Shown: positions 1 to 9,705, counted from the first letter of the stretch. The stretch: 64,000 nt of DNA from Flavobacterium reichenbachii (GCF_002217435.1 NZ_MUHF01000032.1:1-64000), one strand, 5' to 3'. A program made the numbers and translations. The notes: generated by a model not told the origin, from the sequence alone.

Positions 1-160
1 AGCAGTTCTAATTAAAAAATATTAAAAAGCATTTCAAACTACATTTTAAGAGTTCTTACAAAACAAGAGTCTCATTCTTTAAATATTCTGCAAATAAATA
101 TCATTAATTTCTTTCAAATATAATTTATTCGCATCTTTTTATTCTTCATCAAACATTAAA

Positions 161-200
161 CAAAAAAAACGCCCCTAAAAAGGAGCGCTTGTTTTTTTTA
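161..200. terminator. Rho-independent terminator
   Basis: An imperfect 7-bp stem (positions 170-176 with 181-187, one mismatch, loop of A residues) is flanked by an A run on the left and a T run on the right. It can therefore stop transcription from either side. It lies 18 nt past the stop of the DksA-like gene and most likely ends the ileS transcript. Upstream of it (1-160) the sequence is A+T-rich and holds no convincing gene. Confidence 0.75.
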
Positions 201-217
201 TTCTAAACGGGTGTTTT

Positions 218-598
218 TTATCTCTGCAGGTTTTTAGCTTCGATACTCATTGTTGCATGAGGAACGATTTTAAGCCTTTCTTTGCCGATTAATTTACCGG
301 TTACTTTGCAAATACCATATGTTTTATTTTCAACACGGAATAATGCGTTTTTTAAATCGCGAATAAACTTCTCTTGTCTGATTGCTAACTGAGAGTTTGC
401 TTCTTTAGACATTGTTTCACTTCCTTCTTCAAAAGCTTTAAAAGTTGGAGAAGTATCGTCCGTTCCGTTATTCAAGTCATTCATGTACGCACTTTTGATC
501 AAATCAAGATCTGCTTGTGCTTTTTGTATTTTATTTTGAATTATTTCTTTGAACTCTGCTAAATCAGCATCTGAGTATCTTGTAATTTCATCTACCAT
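218..598 (-). CDS. DksA/TraR-family protein with degenerate zinc finger
   Basis: This 126-residue protein has the DksA/TraR layout: an acidic N-terminal helical region (residues 1-85, probably coiled coil) followed by the C-terminal signature starting at YGIC (about 95). Known family members act at the RNA polymerase secondary channel. The zinc-finger Cys pairs are almost gone: the first CxxC reads CKVT, and no second CxxC is seen before the end. This cysteine-poor form may not bind zinc. The gene lies 9 nt downstream of ileS on the same strand, so the two are probably co-transcribed up to the terminator at 161-200. The family call is firm. Whether it responds to ppGpp is unknown. Confidence 0.85.
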   Translation of the reverse strand: MVDEITRYSDADLAEFKEIIQNKIQKAQADLDLIKSAYMNDLNNGTDDTSPTFKAFEEGSETMSKEANSQLAIRQEKFIRDLKNALFRVENKTYGICKVTGKLIGKERLKIVPHATMSIEAKNLQR

Positions 599-607
599 TT
601 TATTATA

Positions 608-3600
608 TTATTTTGAAATTAATATCGTTGTTTTAATATCATCAAACTCAATTTCTGTGCCGTTTTCTAAAGCGTCAACAAAAAGTAAGCTGTCTGTTAA
701 TGTCTCAGACTTAATATAGTCTTCATTTTTTGAAACTCCTTCTTCTAAAAGAGCATTTCTTTTTATTTGTACCTTAATTTTATCGGTAACTTCAAATCCT
801 GAATCTTTACGGATATTCTGAATTCTGTTTACCAACTCTCTCGCGATACCTTCGTTCTTCAATTCTTCAGATATCGTAATATCAAGCGCAACTGTAATTC
901 CGTTAGAATTTGCAACCAGCCATCCTTCAATATCCTGTGATGTTATTTCGACGTCTTCTAATGATAAAGTTACATTATTTCCAGCAATAACAATATCTAA
1001 CGTTCCCTGCTTGTCTAATTGATTAATTTGATCAGCTGAAAAAGCTTGTATTTCTTTGGAAATCAACCCCATATCTTTTCCAAAACGTGGTCCAAGAGCC
1101 TTAAAATTAGGCTTTATCTGCTTTACTAAAATACCAGAATCATCGTCTAAAAGTATAATTTCTTTCACGTTTACTTCTGCTTTTACTAAGTCAGAAATAG
1201 CTTGAATTTCTACTCTCTCATTTTCGTCAAGTACCGGAATCATTACCTTTTGCAGAGGTTGACGTACTTTAATTTTTTCTTTTGCACGCAATGATAAAAC
1301 CAATGAAGAGATGGTTTGCGCCTTCTGCATTTTGCTTTCCAACGTTTTATTAACAAAGTTTTCGACAAATTTTGGGAATTCAGCCAAGTGAACACTGGCA
1401 AAATTCTCAGTTCCTGTAGAAGCAGTTAAATCTCTGTATAATTTATCCATGAAAAAAGGAGCGACCGGAGCACTTAATTTACTTATCGTCAATAGACAAG
1501 TATAAAGGGTTTGGTAAGCTGCAATTTTATCGTGAGCATATTCGCCTTTCCAAAAACGACGACGGCATAAACGAACATACCAGTTACTTAAGTTTTCCTG
1601 GACGAAGTCAGAAATAGCTCTTGTAGCTTTTGTCGGCTCATAATCTGCATAACATTCGTCAACAAATTTTATCAACGTATGCAGTTCAGACATAATCCAT
1701 TGATCGATTTCAGGTCTTTCGTTTAACGGAATTTCCGCTTCATCGTATTTAAATCCATCGATATTAGCATATAATGAAAAGAATGAATAGGTATTGTATA
1801 AAGTTCCGAAGAATTTACGACGTACCTCAGCAATTCCTTCAAGGTCAAATTTTAAGTTATCCCAAGGATTTGCATTCATAATCATGTACCAGCGAGTAGC
1901 ATCAGGACCGTATTCTTCTATGGTTTTAAACGGATCTATAGTATTACCTTTACTCTTAGACATTTTTACACCGTCTTTATCCAGAACCAAACCGTTTGAA
2001 ACTACGTTTTTATACGCTACTTTATCAAAAACCAACGTTGCAATAGCGTGCAAAGTATAAAACCATCCGCGTGTCTGATCAACACCTTCTGCGATAAAAT
2101 TCGCAGGATAATCCTTATTCTCGTCAATTTTGTCTTTGTTTTCAAAAGGATAATGCCATTGTGCATAAGGCATTGCGCCAGAATCAAACCAAACGTCAAT
2201 TAAATCGCTCTCACGTTTCATTGGCTGGCCTGAAGCCGAAACCAAAGTAATTTGATCTACTACATTTTTATGCAAATCGATTAAATCATAATTTGATTCA
2301 GACATGTTTCCGATTTCGAAACCTTTAAATGGATTTTCTTTTTGAAAACCAGCTTCGATAGATTTCTCGATCGCATTGTATAATTCTTCAACAGAACCAA
2401 TAAGAACTTCTTCTTTTTTGTCTTCAGTTCTCCAAATTGGCAACGGAATTCCCCAATATCTAGAACGAGATAAATTCCAGTCGTTGGCATTTTTCAACCA
2501 ATTTCCAAAACGTCCTTCACCAGTAGACTTAGGCTTCCAATTGATAGTTTCGTTCAGGTCGAACATTCTATCTTTTACATCGGTTACTTTAATGAACCAA
2601 GAATCTAGCGGATAATATAATAACGGCTCATCAGTTCTCCAGCTGTGCGGATAACTGTGCACGTATTTCTCTACCTTAAAGGCTTTATTTTCTTCTTTTA
2701 ATCGAATAGCAATTTCAACATCAACAGAACGCTCTGGCGCCTGTCCCGCATCGTAATATTCGTTTTTCACATATTTACCGGCAAGATCTCCTAAATGTGA
2801 AGTAAATTTCCCTTGCAAATCAACTAATGGAACTGCATTTCCTTCTCCATCCAAAACCAACATTGGCGGAATTTCCGGTTTTGCTTCTTTTGCTACTTTA
2901 GCATCATCTGCACCAAAAGTTGGAGCTGTATGCACGATTCCTGTTCCGTCTTCTGTAGTCACGAAATCACCTAAAATTACTCTAAATGCATTTTCTGCAT
3001 TTTGGTAAGGCAATACATATGGTAATAATTGTTCGTAACGAATCTCAACTAAATCAGCACCTTTTGCTTCTGCTAAAATTTTGTATGGCAATTTTTTATC
3101 ACCTTCTTTTACATTATCAAAATCAGCGTCATCTTCACTTGCAAAAAATCCTTTTCCGAATTGTTTTCCAACTAAATTTTTAGCCAAAACAACATTTACA
3201 GGCTCAAAAGTATATTGATTAAAGGTTTTTACTAAAACGTAATCGATTTTTGGACCAACGGTTAAAGCGGTATTCGATGGTAATGTCCAAGGCGTTGTCG
3301 TCCAGGCCAAAATGTGAATATCTCCAAAACCTTGTAAAAAGCTTGGTAGCGTTTCCGGCAAAGTTTTGAATTGCGCTACAATCGTAGTATCTGTAACATC
3401 TCTATAAGCTCCCGGCTGATTTACTTCGTGAGAAGACAATCCGGTTCCGGCTTTTGGAGAATACGGCTGAATCGTATAACCTTTGTACAACAAACCTTTA
3501 TCGTAGATTTGTTTCAAAAGCCACCAAACCGATTCCATATATTTAGGTTTGTAAGTAACGTATGGATCTTCCATATCTACCCAATACCCCATTTTTTCGG

Positions 3601-4009
3601 TCAAATCATTCCATACGTCGGTATAACGCATAACGGTTTTTTTACACGCTTCGTTATATTCTTCTATAGAAATGGTTTTACCAATATCTTCTTTTGTAAT
3701 TCCAAGCTCTTTCTCAGTTCCTAATTCTACAGGTAAACCGTGGGTATCCCAGCCGGCTTTTCTTTTTACCTGAAAACCTTTTTGAGTTTTATATCTGCAA
3801 AAAATATCTTTAATCGCACGTGCCATCACGTGGTGAATTCCCGGTAATCCGTTTGCTGAAGGCGGACCTTCAAAAAATACGTAAGGCTCAGCGCCTTCGC
3901 GAGTCGTTACACTCTTTTCAAATATATTTTCTTTCTTCCAAAAATCAAGAACTTCTGACGCCACTGTTGGTAAGTCAAGTCCTTTGTATTCAGTAAATTT
4001 TGTGCTCAT
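608..4009 (-). CDS. ileS: Isoleucyl-tRNA synthetase, GxHH (IleRS2-like) type
   Basis: This 1133-residue class I synthetase charges tRNA-Ile. The Rossmann entry GPPSANG is followed by GIHH at residues 57-60 (bases 3830-3841). That is where the HIGH signature normally lies, so the first and third positions are swapped. KMSKS is intact at 682-686 (bases 1952-1966). An editing CP1 insertion lies between roughly 190 and 420, and an anticodon-binding region follows residue 740. The C-terminus lacks the Cys-rich zinc finger of IleRS1 enzymes, in line with the eukaryote-like IleRS2 clade known for mupirocin resistance. The start is 9 nt downstream of TTATCC, and a TAnnTTTC-type promoter sits about 25 nt upstream. 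Assignment is secure; the drug-resistance implication is inferred from family knowledge. Confidence 0.97.
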   Translation of the reverse strand: MSTKFTEYKGLDLPTVASEVLDFWKKENIFEKSVTTREGAEPYVFFEGPPSANGLPGIHHVMARAIKDIFCRYKTQKGFQVKRKAGWDTHGLPVELGTEKELGITKEDIGKTISIEEYNEACKKTVMRYTDVWNDLTEKMGYWVDMEDPYVTYKPKYMESVWWLLKQIYDKGLLYKGYTIQPYSPKAGTGLSSHEVNQPGAYRDVTDTTIVAQFKTLPETLPSFLQGFGDIHILAWTTTPWTLPSNTALTVGPKIDYVLVKTFNQYTFEPVNVVLAKNLVGKQFGKGFFASEDDADFDNVKEGDKKLPYKILAEAKGADLVEIRYEQLLPYVLPYQNAENAFRVILGDFVTTEDGTGIVHTAPTFGADDAKVAKEAKPEIPPMLVLDGEGNAVPLVDLQGKFTSHLGDLAGKYVKNEYYDAGQAPERSVDVEIAIRLKEENKAFKVEKYVHSYPHSWRTDEPLLYYPLDSWFIKVTDVKDRMFDLNETINWKPKSTGEGRFGNWLKNANDWNLSRSRYWGIPLPIWRTEDKKEEVLIGSVEELYNAIEKSIEAGFQKENPFKGFEIGNMSESNYDLIDLHKNVVDQITLVSASGQPMKRESDLIDVWFDSGAMPYAQWHYPFENKDKIDENKDYPANFIAEGVDQTRGWFYTLHAIATLVFDKVAYKNVVSNGLVLDKDGVKMSKSKGNTIDPFKTIEEYGPDATRWYMIMNANPWDNLKFDLEGIAEVRRKFFGTLYNTYSFFSLYANIDGFKYDEAEIPLNERPEIDQWIMSELHTLIKFVDECYADYEPTKATRAISDFVQENLSNWYVRLCRRRFWKGEYAHDKIAAYQTLYTCLLTISKLSAPVAPFFMDKLYRDLTASTGTENFASVHLAEFPKFVENFVNKTLESKMQKAQTISSLVLSLRAKEKIKVRQPLQKVMIPVLDENERVEIQAISDLVKAEVNVKEIILLDDDSGILVKQIKPNFKALGPRFGKDMGLISKEIQAFSADQINQLDKQGTLDIVIAGNNVTLSLEDVEITSQDIEGWLVANSNGITVALDITISEELKNEGIARELVNRIQNIRKDSGFEVTDKIKVQIKRNALLEEGVSKNEDYIKSETLTDSLLFVDALENGTEIEFDDIKTTILISK

Positions 4010-4032
4010 TTTATCCTTTTCTTAATCGAGGT

Positions 4033-4041
4033 GCGAAAGTA
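4033..4041 (-). promoter_or_regulatory. Probable ileS promoter (-7 box)
   Basis: Read on the minus strand this is TACTTTCGC, one base from the Bacteroidota -7 consensus TAnnTTTG. It lies 24 nt before the ileS start. No convincing -33 TTTG is visible at the expected distance. Confidence 0.4.
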
Positions 4042-4139
4042 AGGAATTTTGAGGAAATTAGATAAAAGATGACAGAAAAAAGACCGATATCAAGAAATTT
4101 ATAATATAATATTCAAGAAATAGTAACGTTTTGTTTGAT

Positions 4140-4853
4140 TTAAGAGAAAACTTCCTTTAGAATATCCAAAGATTTTGGTCTTTTGAATCCATCCAAATGA
4201 AAACTATAATAATCAATTAGAATTTTTAGCAGTATTTGTCTTTCTAAAACATGAAAGATTTTTTGGTCGTTGTCGAATTTTAAATCGATTAATTTTTTAA
4301 ATAAAGCCGTTTCATGTTCTGTTAAAACACTTCCACCAGAAAAAAGTGTAAAAACACCATCATTCATTTCAAAATAAGGCAAATTAATTTCCGAAACATC
4401 GGGATAAAAACCTAGATATTTGGTTATTTCTAAAAGCAAAATCAAATGAAAATTTGAAATTTCATCATGATGATCCAGCCAAGTCAGCGCAGTTTCTAAA
4501 AACACAAAAAGCGGTTCGTTTTTTTCTTCTTCCTGAATAGAATAATGAAGCATTTCAGATAAAAACATGACCATCGTACTTTTTACAATATCGGTGTGAA
4601 TGGTCTTAAAAGGAATGCTAGTTTTTATTTCTTTGAAATTCTCTAAAGTCCCTTTGTTTTTATGAACGGCTTCTATTTCTAAAATCGACAAAGGCTGAAA
4701 ATAAGCAATCTTCTGACTTGCCTTTCGACTCGAAAAAGCATCGCGCACAAAATAAGATTTCAGTCCGCTTGAAAGTGTAAAACATTTTACAATCAAACTT
4801 TTTTCCTGAAATTTTAAAGAGGAAATTACTATGGCTTTGGTTTTTACCTGCAT
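4140..4853 (-). CDS. recO: DNA repair protein RecO
   Basis: The 237-residue protein starts MQVKTKAIVISSLKF and continues with the conserved pattern of the RecO N-terminal OB fold (about 1-80), including KSLIVKCFT and a basic patch with FSSRK. An all-helical C-terminal region follows. RecO helps load RecA on SSB-coated DNA with RecR and anneals strands. The length matches flavobacterial RecO (about 235-245 residues). Cys residues of the E. coli-type zinc motif are absent, as is usual in this phylum. It is a separate unit from ileS (130-nt gap) and from the acyltransferase pair upstream (44-nt gap with its own -7 boxes). Confidence 0.92.
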   Translation of the reverse strand: MQVKTKAIVISSLKFQEKSLIVKCFTLSSGLKSYFVRDAFSSRKASQKIAYFQPLSILEIEAVHKNKGTLENFKEIKTSIPFKTIHTDIVKSTMVMFLSEMLHYSIQEEEKNEPLFVFLETALTWLDHHDEISNFHLILLLEITKYLGFYPDVSEINLPYFEMNDGVFTLFSGGSVLTEHETALFKKLIDLKFDNDQKIFHVLERQILLKILIDYYSFHLDGFKRPKSLDILKEVFS

Positions 4854-4873
4854 CTTTTTAATTCACTAATTAC

Positions 4874-4893
4874 CAAAAGTAAGCACAAACATA
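4874..4893 (-). promoter_or_regulatory. Candidate recO promoters
   Basis: Two overlapping matches to TAnnTTTG are seen on the minus strand: TACTTTTG at 4874-4881 and TATGTTTG at 4886-4893. They lie 20-40 nt before the recO start. Which one is used cannot be decided from sequence. Confidence 0.45.
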
Positions 4894-4897
4894 AATG

Positions 4898-5845
4898 TTA
4901 AATAATCGATTTTAAGACACTTGCAAATTTTTTGGTGAACATTTCAGCGCCTTTACTATTTAAATGGCTCGCATTATAAAAAAGTGTTTTATCTAAACAA
5001 ATTTCATCATTTGAATAATCGTAAAATTTCAAATTATATTTTTTAGAAAATTTGTTGTAAACATCAATAACTTCTTTTCTATTAGCTACAAAATCCTGTC
5101 CCTCTTTATATTCGGGAGTATAAACGAGAATCAAGTTTATTTCCAATTCTTTACATTCTTTAATGAAAGTTTCTAGAAGTTGGATATGTTGTTTATTCAA
5201 TTTTACTCTATACGTTTTTTGTTTTGATTTAACTTTGTCAAAATCTGTGTTCCATACCCTATCCATACCCAGAAATCCGTTGTGTCGATAATTATTTACC
5301 GGGATGCCATTAATCAAATATTGAATACTTGTTTTTAACACATCTATTTTACCTATATAACGAATCATAGGAATGTAATACTCTAAATTAGTATAGTAAT
5401 TATATGATTTCGTATACTTCAAATAATTGTCATTCCACAGCATATATGGAAGGTATTGATCAGCTTCATACAAACCACCAACCTTTTGCAAAGAAAAAAT
5501 ATCAACCGAAAGAATTATTGTCGCAGGTTTCTTATTGTACTTGAGAAATTCTAAGTGTCGTAAATATTGCAAGTCAAATGTATGTCCATCATTTCCGAAA
5601 TTATAGGCTGTACGAGTCAATGAATCACTAATTATTTTAGGATCTATATGTACCCAAGCTCTTGAAGATCCATAAATTGCAATGTCACAATTTGCTTTTG
5701 AATTGTAGATATCATCCATAACTTCAAATTCACCCACCGTCTGATTCGACTTGCTTAAGAAATACGAAATTGCATAATCAAGTGGATAAGACAGAATTAT
5801 AAAAGGAAAAAAGAAATAAAATATTTTTATAATAAACTTCCTCAT
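4898..5845 (-). CDS. SGNH-like (AlgJ/DltD-type) membrane-anchored protein
   Basis: The 315-residue protein has an N-terminal membrane anchor (about 5-20) and an exported domain. A GSSR motif at 59-62 matches the block I Ser of SGNH esterases/acetyltransferases, and the final block reads NASH at 291-294. The usual Asp of the DxxH dyad is therefore Asn here. The gene starts 3 nt after the MBOAT acyltransferase stop, the standard pairing in which the MBOAT protein passes an acyl group across the membrane and the SGNH partner acts outside. The target polymer is unknown. No polysaccharide synthesis genes are nearby, so cell-wall, lipid or glycoprotein decoration are all possible. Confidence 0.7.
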   Translation of the reverse strand: MRKFIIKIFYFFFPFIILSYPLDYAISYFLSKSNQTVGEFEVMDDIYNSKANCDIAIYGSSRAWVHIDPKIISDSLTRTAYNFGNDGHTFDLQYLRHLEFLKYNKKPATIILSVDIFSLQKVGGLYEADQYLPYMLWNDNYLKYTKSYNYYTNLEYYIPMIRYIGKIDVLKTSIQYLINGIPVNNYRHNGFLGMDRVWNTDFDKVKSKQKTYRVKLNKQHIQLLETFIKECKELEINLILVYTPEYKEGQDFVANRKEVIDVYNKFSKKYNLKFYDYSNDEICLDKTLFYNASHLNSKGAEMFTKKFASVLKSII

Positions 5846-5848
5846 ATA

Positions 5849-7297
5849 CTAAAATTGAAAATAAATAAATTGTTGTTCTTTACCACTAAACCAAAATATC
5901 GCAATAATAATTGCATAATACGTTGCGTATCTAAAAATTGGCTTCCACTTTAATCCCAATTTAGCTATGGCAAATTGATCCTCTCTGCCCAACCATTCCA
6001 TAACCATAAAAATTAACAATAATAAAAACATTACTTTTTTAAAATCATCTCCATCATATTTGGGAATAGTAAATAACGAACTTGAAAATATTTCTGAAAT
6101 ATAACTTACGGCATGTTCCAAATTATTTGCTCTAAAAAAAATCCAAGCAAAAACGGTTAAGCTAAATGTCAAAACCATCTGAAGAAATTCCTTGGCATTG
6201 GGAAGGTATTTACCTTGGGCTACAATATCTAGATTTTTTCTATTTCTTTCAAAAATGATAGATGGCATGATATATAATGCATGTAGAAATCCCCATACAA
6301 TAAAAGTCCAATTTGCTCCGTGCCAAAACCCACTTACAATGAAAATAATAAAGGTATTTCTAATTTTCATCCACATACCTCCTTTACTTCCTCCAAGTGG
6401 GATATATAAGTAATCTCGAAACCAAGTTGAAAGCGAAATATGCCATCTCCTCCAAAACTCAGCAATATCTCTTGAAAAATAGGGAAAAGCAAAATTCCTG
6501 AGCAAATCAATTCCAAAAAGACGTGCTGTTCCTATTGCAATATCTGAGTAACCAGAAAAATCACCATAAATCTGAAACGCAAAAAATACTGCGCCTAAAA
6601 CAAGTGTACTCCCTGAGTATTCAGCAGAATTATTAAAAATATCATTAGCATATTGAGCACATTGGTCTGCTATTACAATTTTTTTAAATAATCCCCACAA
6701 AATTTGCCTTAGTCCGTCTACTGCTTTTGTATAATCAAAAATTCTCTTTTTCTGAATTTGAGGTAATAGATGTGTTGCTCTTTCAATAGGTCCTGCAACG
6801 AGCAGAGGAAAAAAGCTTACAAAAACAGAATAATCTACAATATTTTTTTCTGCATTTATTCTGCCTTTGTAAATATCAATTACATACGACAAACCATGAA
6901 ATGTATAAAATGAAATCCCTACCGGTAATAGTACATCTAATGTTAGAGAATTTATATGCACACCAAAACCAGACACTGCCTCTGCAAACGATTCAACAAA
7001 AAAGTTATAATATTTAAAAACTCCCAAAAATCCAAGATTTATAGATATACTCAGCCAAAACCAAAATTTCTTTGTAATCTGATTTTTAGATTCGAATATC
7101 TTTATCCCAGAAAAATAGTCTAAACCAGTAGAAAAAATTAATAAAAACAAAAATCTCCAATCCCAGCAAGCATAAAAAAAATAACTCGATAAAAGAAGTA
7201 AGGCATTTTGAGATTTTAATGATTTATTTACCACCAACCAATAGAGAACAAATACTATCGGTAAAAAAATTGCAAAATTTAAAGAATTAAAAAGCAT
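5849..7297 (-). CDS. MBOAT-family membrane O-acyltransferase (AlgI/DltB-like)
   Basis: This 482-residue polytopic membrane protein carries the AlgI/DltB signature. An FWRRWHISLSTWFRDYLYIP block is followed by SGFWHG with the invariant catalytic His at residue 326. About ten or more hydrophobic segments span the chain. Known relatives transfer acetyl or D-alanyl groups across the membrane to an external polymer, working with the SGNH protein encoded directly downstream. The pair sits between porZ and recO, two genes that I recall as frequent neighbours in Bacteroidota, so it may be an insertion there. The acyl donor and acceptor cannot be told from sequence. Confidence 0.9.
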   Translation of the reverse strand: MLFNSLNFAIFLPIVFVLYWLVVNKSLKSQNALLLLSSYFFYACWDWRFLFLLIFSTGLDYFSGIKIFESKNQITKKFWFWLSISINLGFLGVFKYYNFFVESFAEAVSGFGVHINSLTLDVLLPVGISFYTFHGLSYVIDIYKGRINAEKNIVDYSVFVSFFPLLVAGPIERATHLLPQIQKKRIFDYTKAVDGLRQILWGLFKKIVIADQCAQYANDIFNNSAEYSGSTLVLGAVFFAFQIYGDFSGYSDIAIGTARLFGIDLLRNFAFPYFSRDIAEFWRRWHISLSTWFRDYLYIPLGGSKGGMWMKIRNTFIIFIVSGFWHGANWTFIVWGFLHALYIMPSIIFERNRKNLDIVAQGKYLPNAKEFLQMVLTFSLTVFAWIFFRANNLEHAVSYISEIFSSSLFTIPKYDGDDFKKVMFLLLLIFMVMEWLGREDQFAIAKLGLKWKPIFRYATYYAIIIAIFWFSGKEQQFIYFQF

Positions 7298-7352
7298 TAT
7301 GCAGGTTTAGGATTTGTGTTTGATTTTATTTTTAGTTTCTTGTAAATTCTCT

Positions 7353-9638
7353 TTATCGAATAATCATTACTTTTTTGACCTTCGTTTCGCTTCCGTCCTG
7401 CGCAGATATAAAAACCATATATACACCAGAAGCAACTTTATATTTCCCAAAAGCTGTTGTGTCCCATTCTATTGTTCCTCCTGTCGAAGTGGTTTCGTAA
7501 ACTAAATTACCTTCAATATCTGTAATTTTAATATTGGCTTTATCGATTAATCCGGCAACTTTTACGGTTCCGGCATAATTTGGACGCACAGGATTCGGAT
7601 AAACATAAGCATTATTCAAGTTTTCATTGGCATCTGTTGCAATACCTTTAAAGGAAATCATCCCTTTGGTAGTCGCTATAAAAACTTCTCCCGTTTTACT
7701 ATTGATTTTTATATCATTTATTACATCACTTGGCAGCGGCGAATTACTTATGGTAAAATGATATTTAGTTTCCTGTCCATTTGGCGACACCATAAAAACA
7801 CCTGAATCTGCCGTTCCAATCCATTTATTATTGGCTCCGTCTACGACAATTGCAGTAATAAACTGTTCGTATAATAATTCCTGCGCAAGATTATCTTCCA
7901 AAATTATAATCGAATTTCCTTTCAGCTGTGCATCAGTTTGAAAATTTCCAATATTTGAGAGCACTCTCAAACCTTTTCCTGTTCCAATCCAAAGCTGGTT
8001 TTTAGTATCAATTGCTATTGCCCTCACATTGTCTGTTGGCAGATTGCCTGTATCTGCGCCAGAAGCCATTTTTTTGAATGTATTATTACTTTCATTAAAA
8101 GCAATAACACCATTATTACTTGTCGCAATCCACTTTGTATTATTTTTATCAATTACAATATTGCCGTAATTAGTAGATTCTGGAGTGGTCAAAATTTCAC
8201 TTGTTGGGTAACTTTGCCATTGCCCATTGGTTTTTAAGACTTTTAAACCATTTTTAACCCTGCTGTTTGTTACCCAAAGATTTCCTGTTTTATCAAAAAC
8301 AGTCCCGTTGATTCTCACGTCAACATAAGTTGGATCTGCCGTTGTTAAACTTTCTAAACCGCTGTTGTTTTCATTGTATAAAAGATTAGGAACATCCTCT
8401 TCAATCTTTAATAATCCTGAAAAAAAAGAACTTGCATAAACCTGATTTTCATTTGTTGGATTTACAAGAATCTTAGTAATCGATTTTGCATCAAAAACTT
8501 CGCTGTACGGAATATTCAGCCAGCCATTTGTGTTGTATTTACTTATCCCGTAACTATCTAAAGGATAAGGATTATAAAATGTATCATAATCACCGTAAAC
8601 TGTCCAAAGAACATTTGGCGTTACATCAAGCGAAAAAATATTGTTTTTGGCTGGTCCGCCCGGCGTTATATTTTCAAAGACATTAACTCCTGTTAATGCA
8701 GAAGAAAACAATCCTTTTTCTTTTGTTCCGATATAAATTAAATTCCCAACAGCAGATGCGCAGGTAAAATTTAAAGTATTTTCTAAAACCTGAGTATTGG
8801 TTATCTGCCTACTCTGAATCATCTGGTTATTATACACATAAACTACACCAGGTGTGGTTACAAACAAACTATGATTTACAGCACGGAGATCTACAGCCGG
8901 TTGGGGCAATTGCAAAAAGCCGACAAAAACATTTGAATTTAATCTATGAATATACCCAGAAGAATTTACAGCAATAAGCTCCGTATCGAATGTTTCTACG
9001 CTCGACCAATTTCCAGAATTCACCAAAATCCATTGATTAAAATCGATTAAGTTTGGACTGGTGCTGTCTGCTCTCTTAATTCCGTTTGAAGTTGCTGCGT
9101 AAATAAATCCATTAAAATATGCGGTTTGTTTTACGCTGATTTCTGCTCCATTATCACCTATAAAATAAGTATCGCCAAATTTAGAAGTAGTCAGATTAAA
9201 TTGAACAATTCCAAAATCGCAGGAAACATAAACCAAGCCATTATATTCCATAAAATGATTGATCTTTTTAAGCGTTGCGGGAAGTTGTTTGTTTATAATA
9301 TCAACTACTTTGAGTATGCTGCCGTCGACTTCATTAACCAAAATCATCATTCCGTTTTCATATCCAACAATGGTTTTTTTTAATGTTTCGCTATGATAAA
9401 CCGCAGAAATCGTCTGGCCAGAAAGCCCGTCTATTGTAGTGGTTGTTTTTAAGGTGTTTGAATTTACATTCTTAGAAAACAATGCATTTTCTGAAGCGGT
9501 AAAAACAGTTGTAGAAGATTCTGAAATATCTTTTACTTCATTAAAAGAAAAATATCCCTGCCAGGACAAATTACTCTGAGAGAAAGTAAATTGAAAAAGC
9601 AGCAAAAACAAAATATAGAGAAAGTTTCTTTTCATCAT
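7353..9638 (-). CDS. porZ: PorZ-like T9SS component, beta-propeller with CTD
   Basis: The 761-residue protein has a signal peptide (1-20, ending FTFSQ). Next is the PorZ N-terminal beta-propeller region (LSWQGYFSFNEVKDIS), then many propeller blades of the two-component-regulator type (recurring LWIGT, NKWIAT and NLWVT). The last 85 residues begin NAYVYPNPV and end in KVKKVMIIR, a type A T9SS C-terminal sorting domain. In Porphyromonas, PorZ belongs to the surface attachment complex (PorU/V/Q/Z) that processes type IX cargo and attaches it to A-LPS. This implies a working type IX secretion system elsewhere in the genome. A -7 box TATATTTG lies at 9657-9664 on the minus strand. Confidence 0.85.
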   Translation of the reverse strand: MMKRNFLYILFLLLFQFTFSQSNLSWQGYFSFNEVKDISESSTTVFTASENALFSKNVNSNTLKTTTTIDGLSGQTISAVYHSETLKKTIVGYENGMMILVNEVDGSILKVVDIINKQLPATLKKINHFMEYNGLVYVSCDFGIVQFNLTTSKFGDTYFIGDNGAEISVKQTAYFNGFIYAATSNGIKRADSTSPNLIDFNQWILVNSGNWSSVETFDTELIAVNSSGYIHRLNSNVFVGFLQLPQPAVDLRAVNHSLFVTTPGVVYVYNNQMIQSRQITNTQVLENTLNFTCASAVGNLIYIGTKEKGLFSSALTGVNVFENITPGGPAKNNIFSLDVTPNVLWTVYGDYDTFYNPYPLDSYGISKYNTNGWLNIPYSEVFDAKSITKILVNPTNENQVYASSFFSGLLKIEEDVPNLLYNENNSGLESLTTADPTYVDVRINGTVFDKTGNLWVTNSRVKNGLKVLKTNGQWQSYPTSEILTTPESTNYGNIVIDKNNTKWIATSNNGVIAFNESNNTFKKMASGADTGNLPTDNVRAIAIDTKNQLWIGTGKGLRVLSNIGNFQTDAQLKGNSIIILEDNLAQELLYEQFITAIVVDGANNKWIGTADSGVFMVSPNGQETKYHFTISNSPLPSDVINDIKINSKTGEVFIATTKGMISFKGIATDANENLNNAYVYPNPVRPNYAGTVKVAGLIDKANIKITDIEGNLVYETTSTGGTIEWDTTAFGKYKVASGVYMVFISAQDGSETKVKKVMIIR

Positions 9639-9656
9639 TTAATGTATTCGGATGGA

Positions 9657-9664
9657 CAAATATA
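9657..9664 (-). promoter_or_regulatory. Probable porZ promoter (-7 box)
   Basis: Minus-strand TATATTTG matches TAnnTTTG exactly, 18 nt before the porZ start codon. No clear -33 element is seen. Confidence 0.5.
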
Positions 9665-9705
9665 CTACAAACGGAAAGATTTAATTTTTCTTCTTTTTAG
9701 AAATA

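Noticed and set aside
3371..3724. Plus-strand ORF of 117 codons opposite ileS
   Set aside because: It is antisense within the conserved synthetase gene, with no start context and a composition typical of a reverse-frame shadow.
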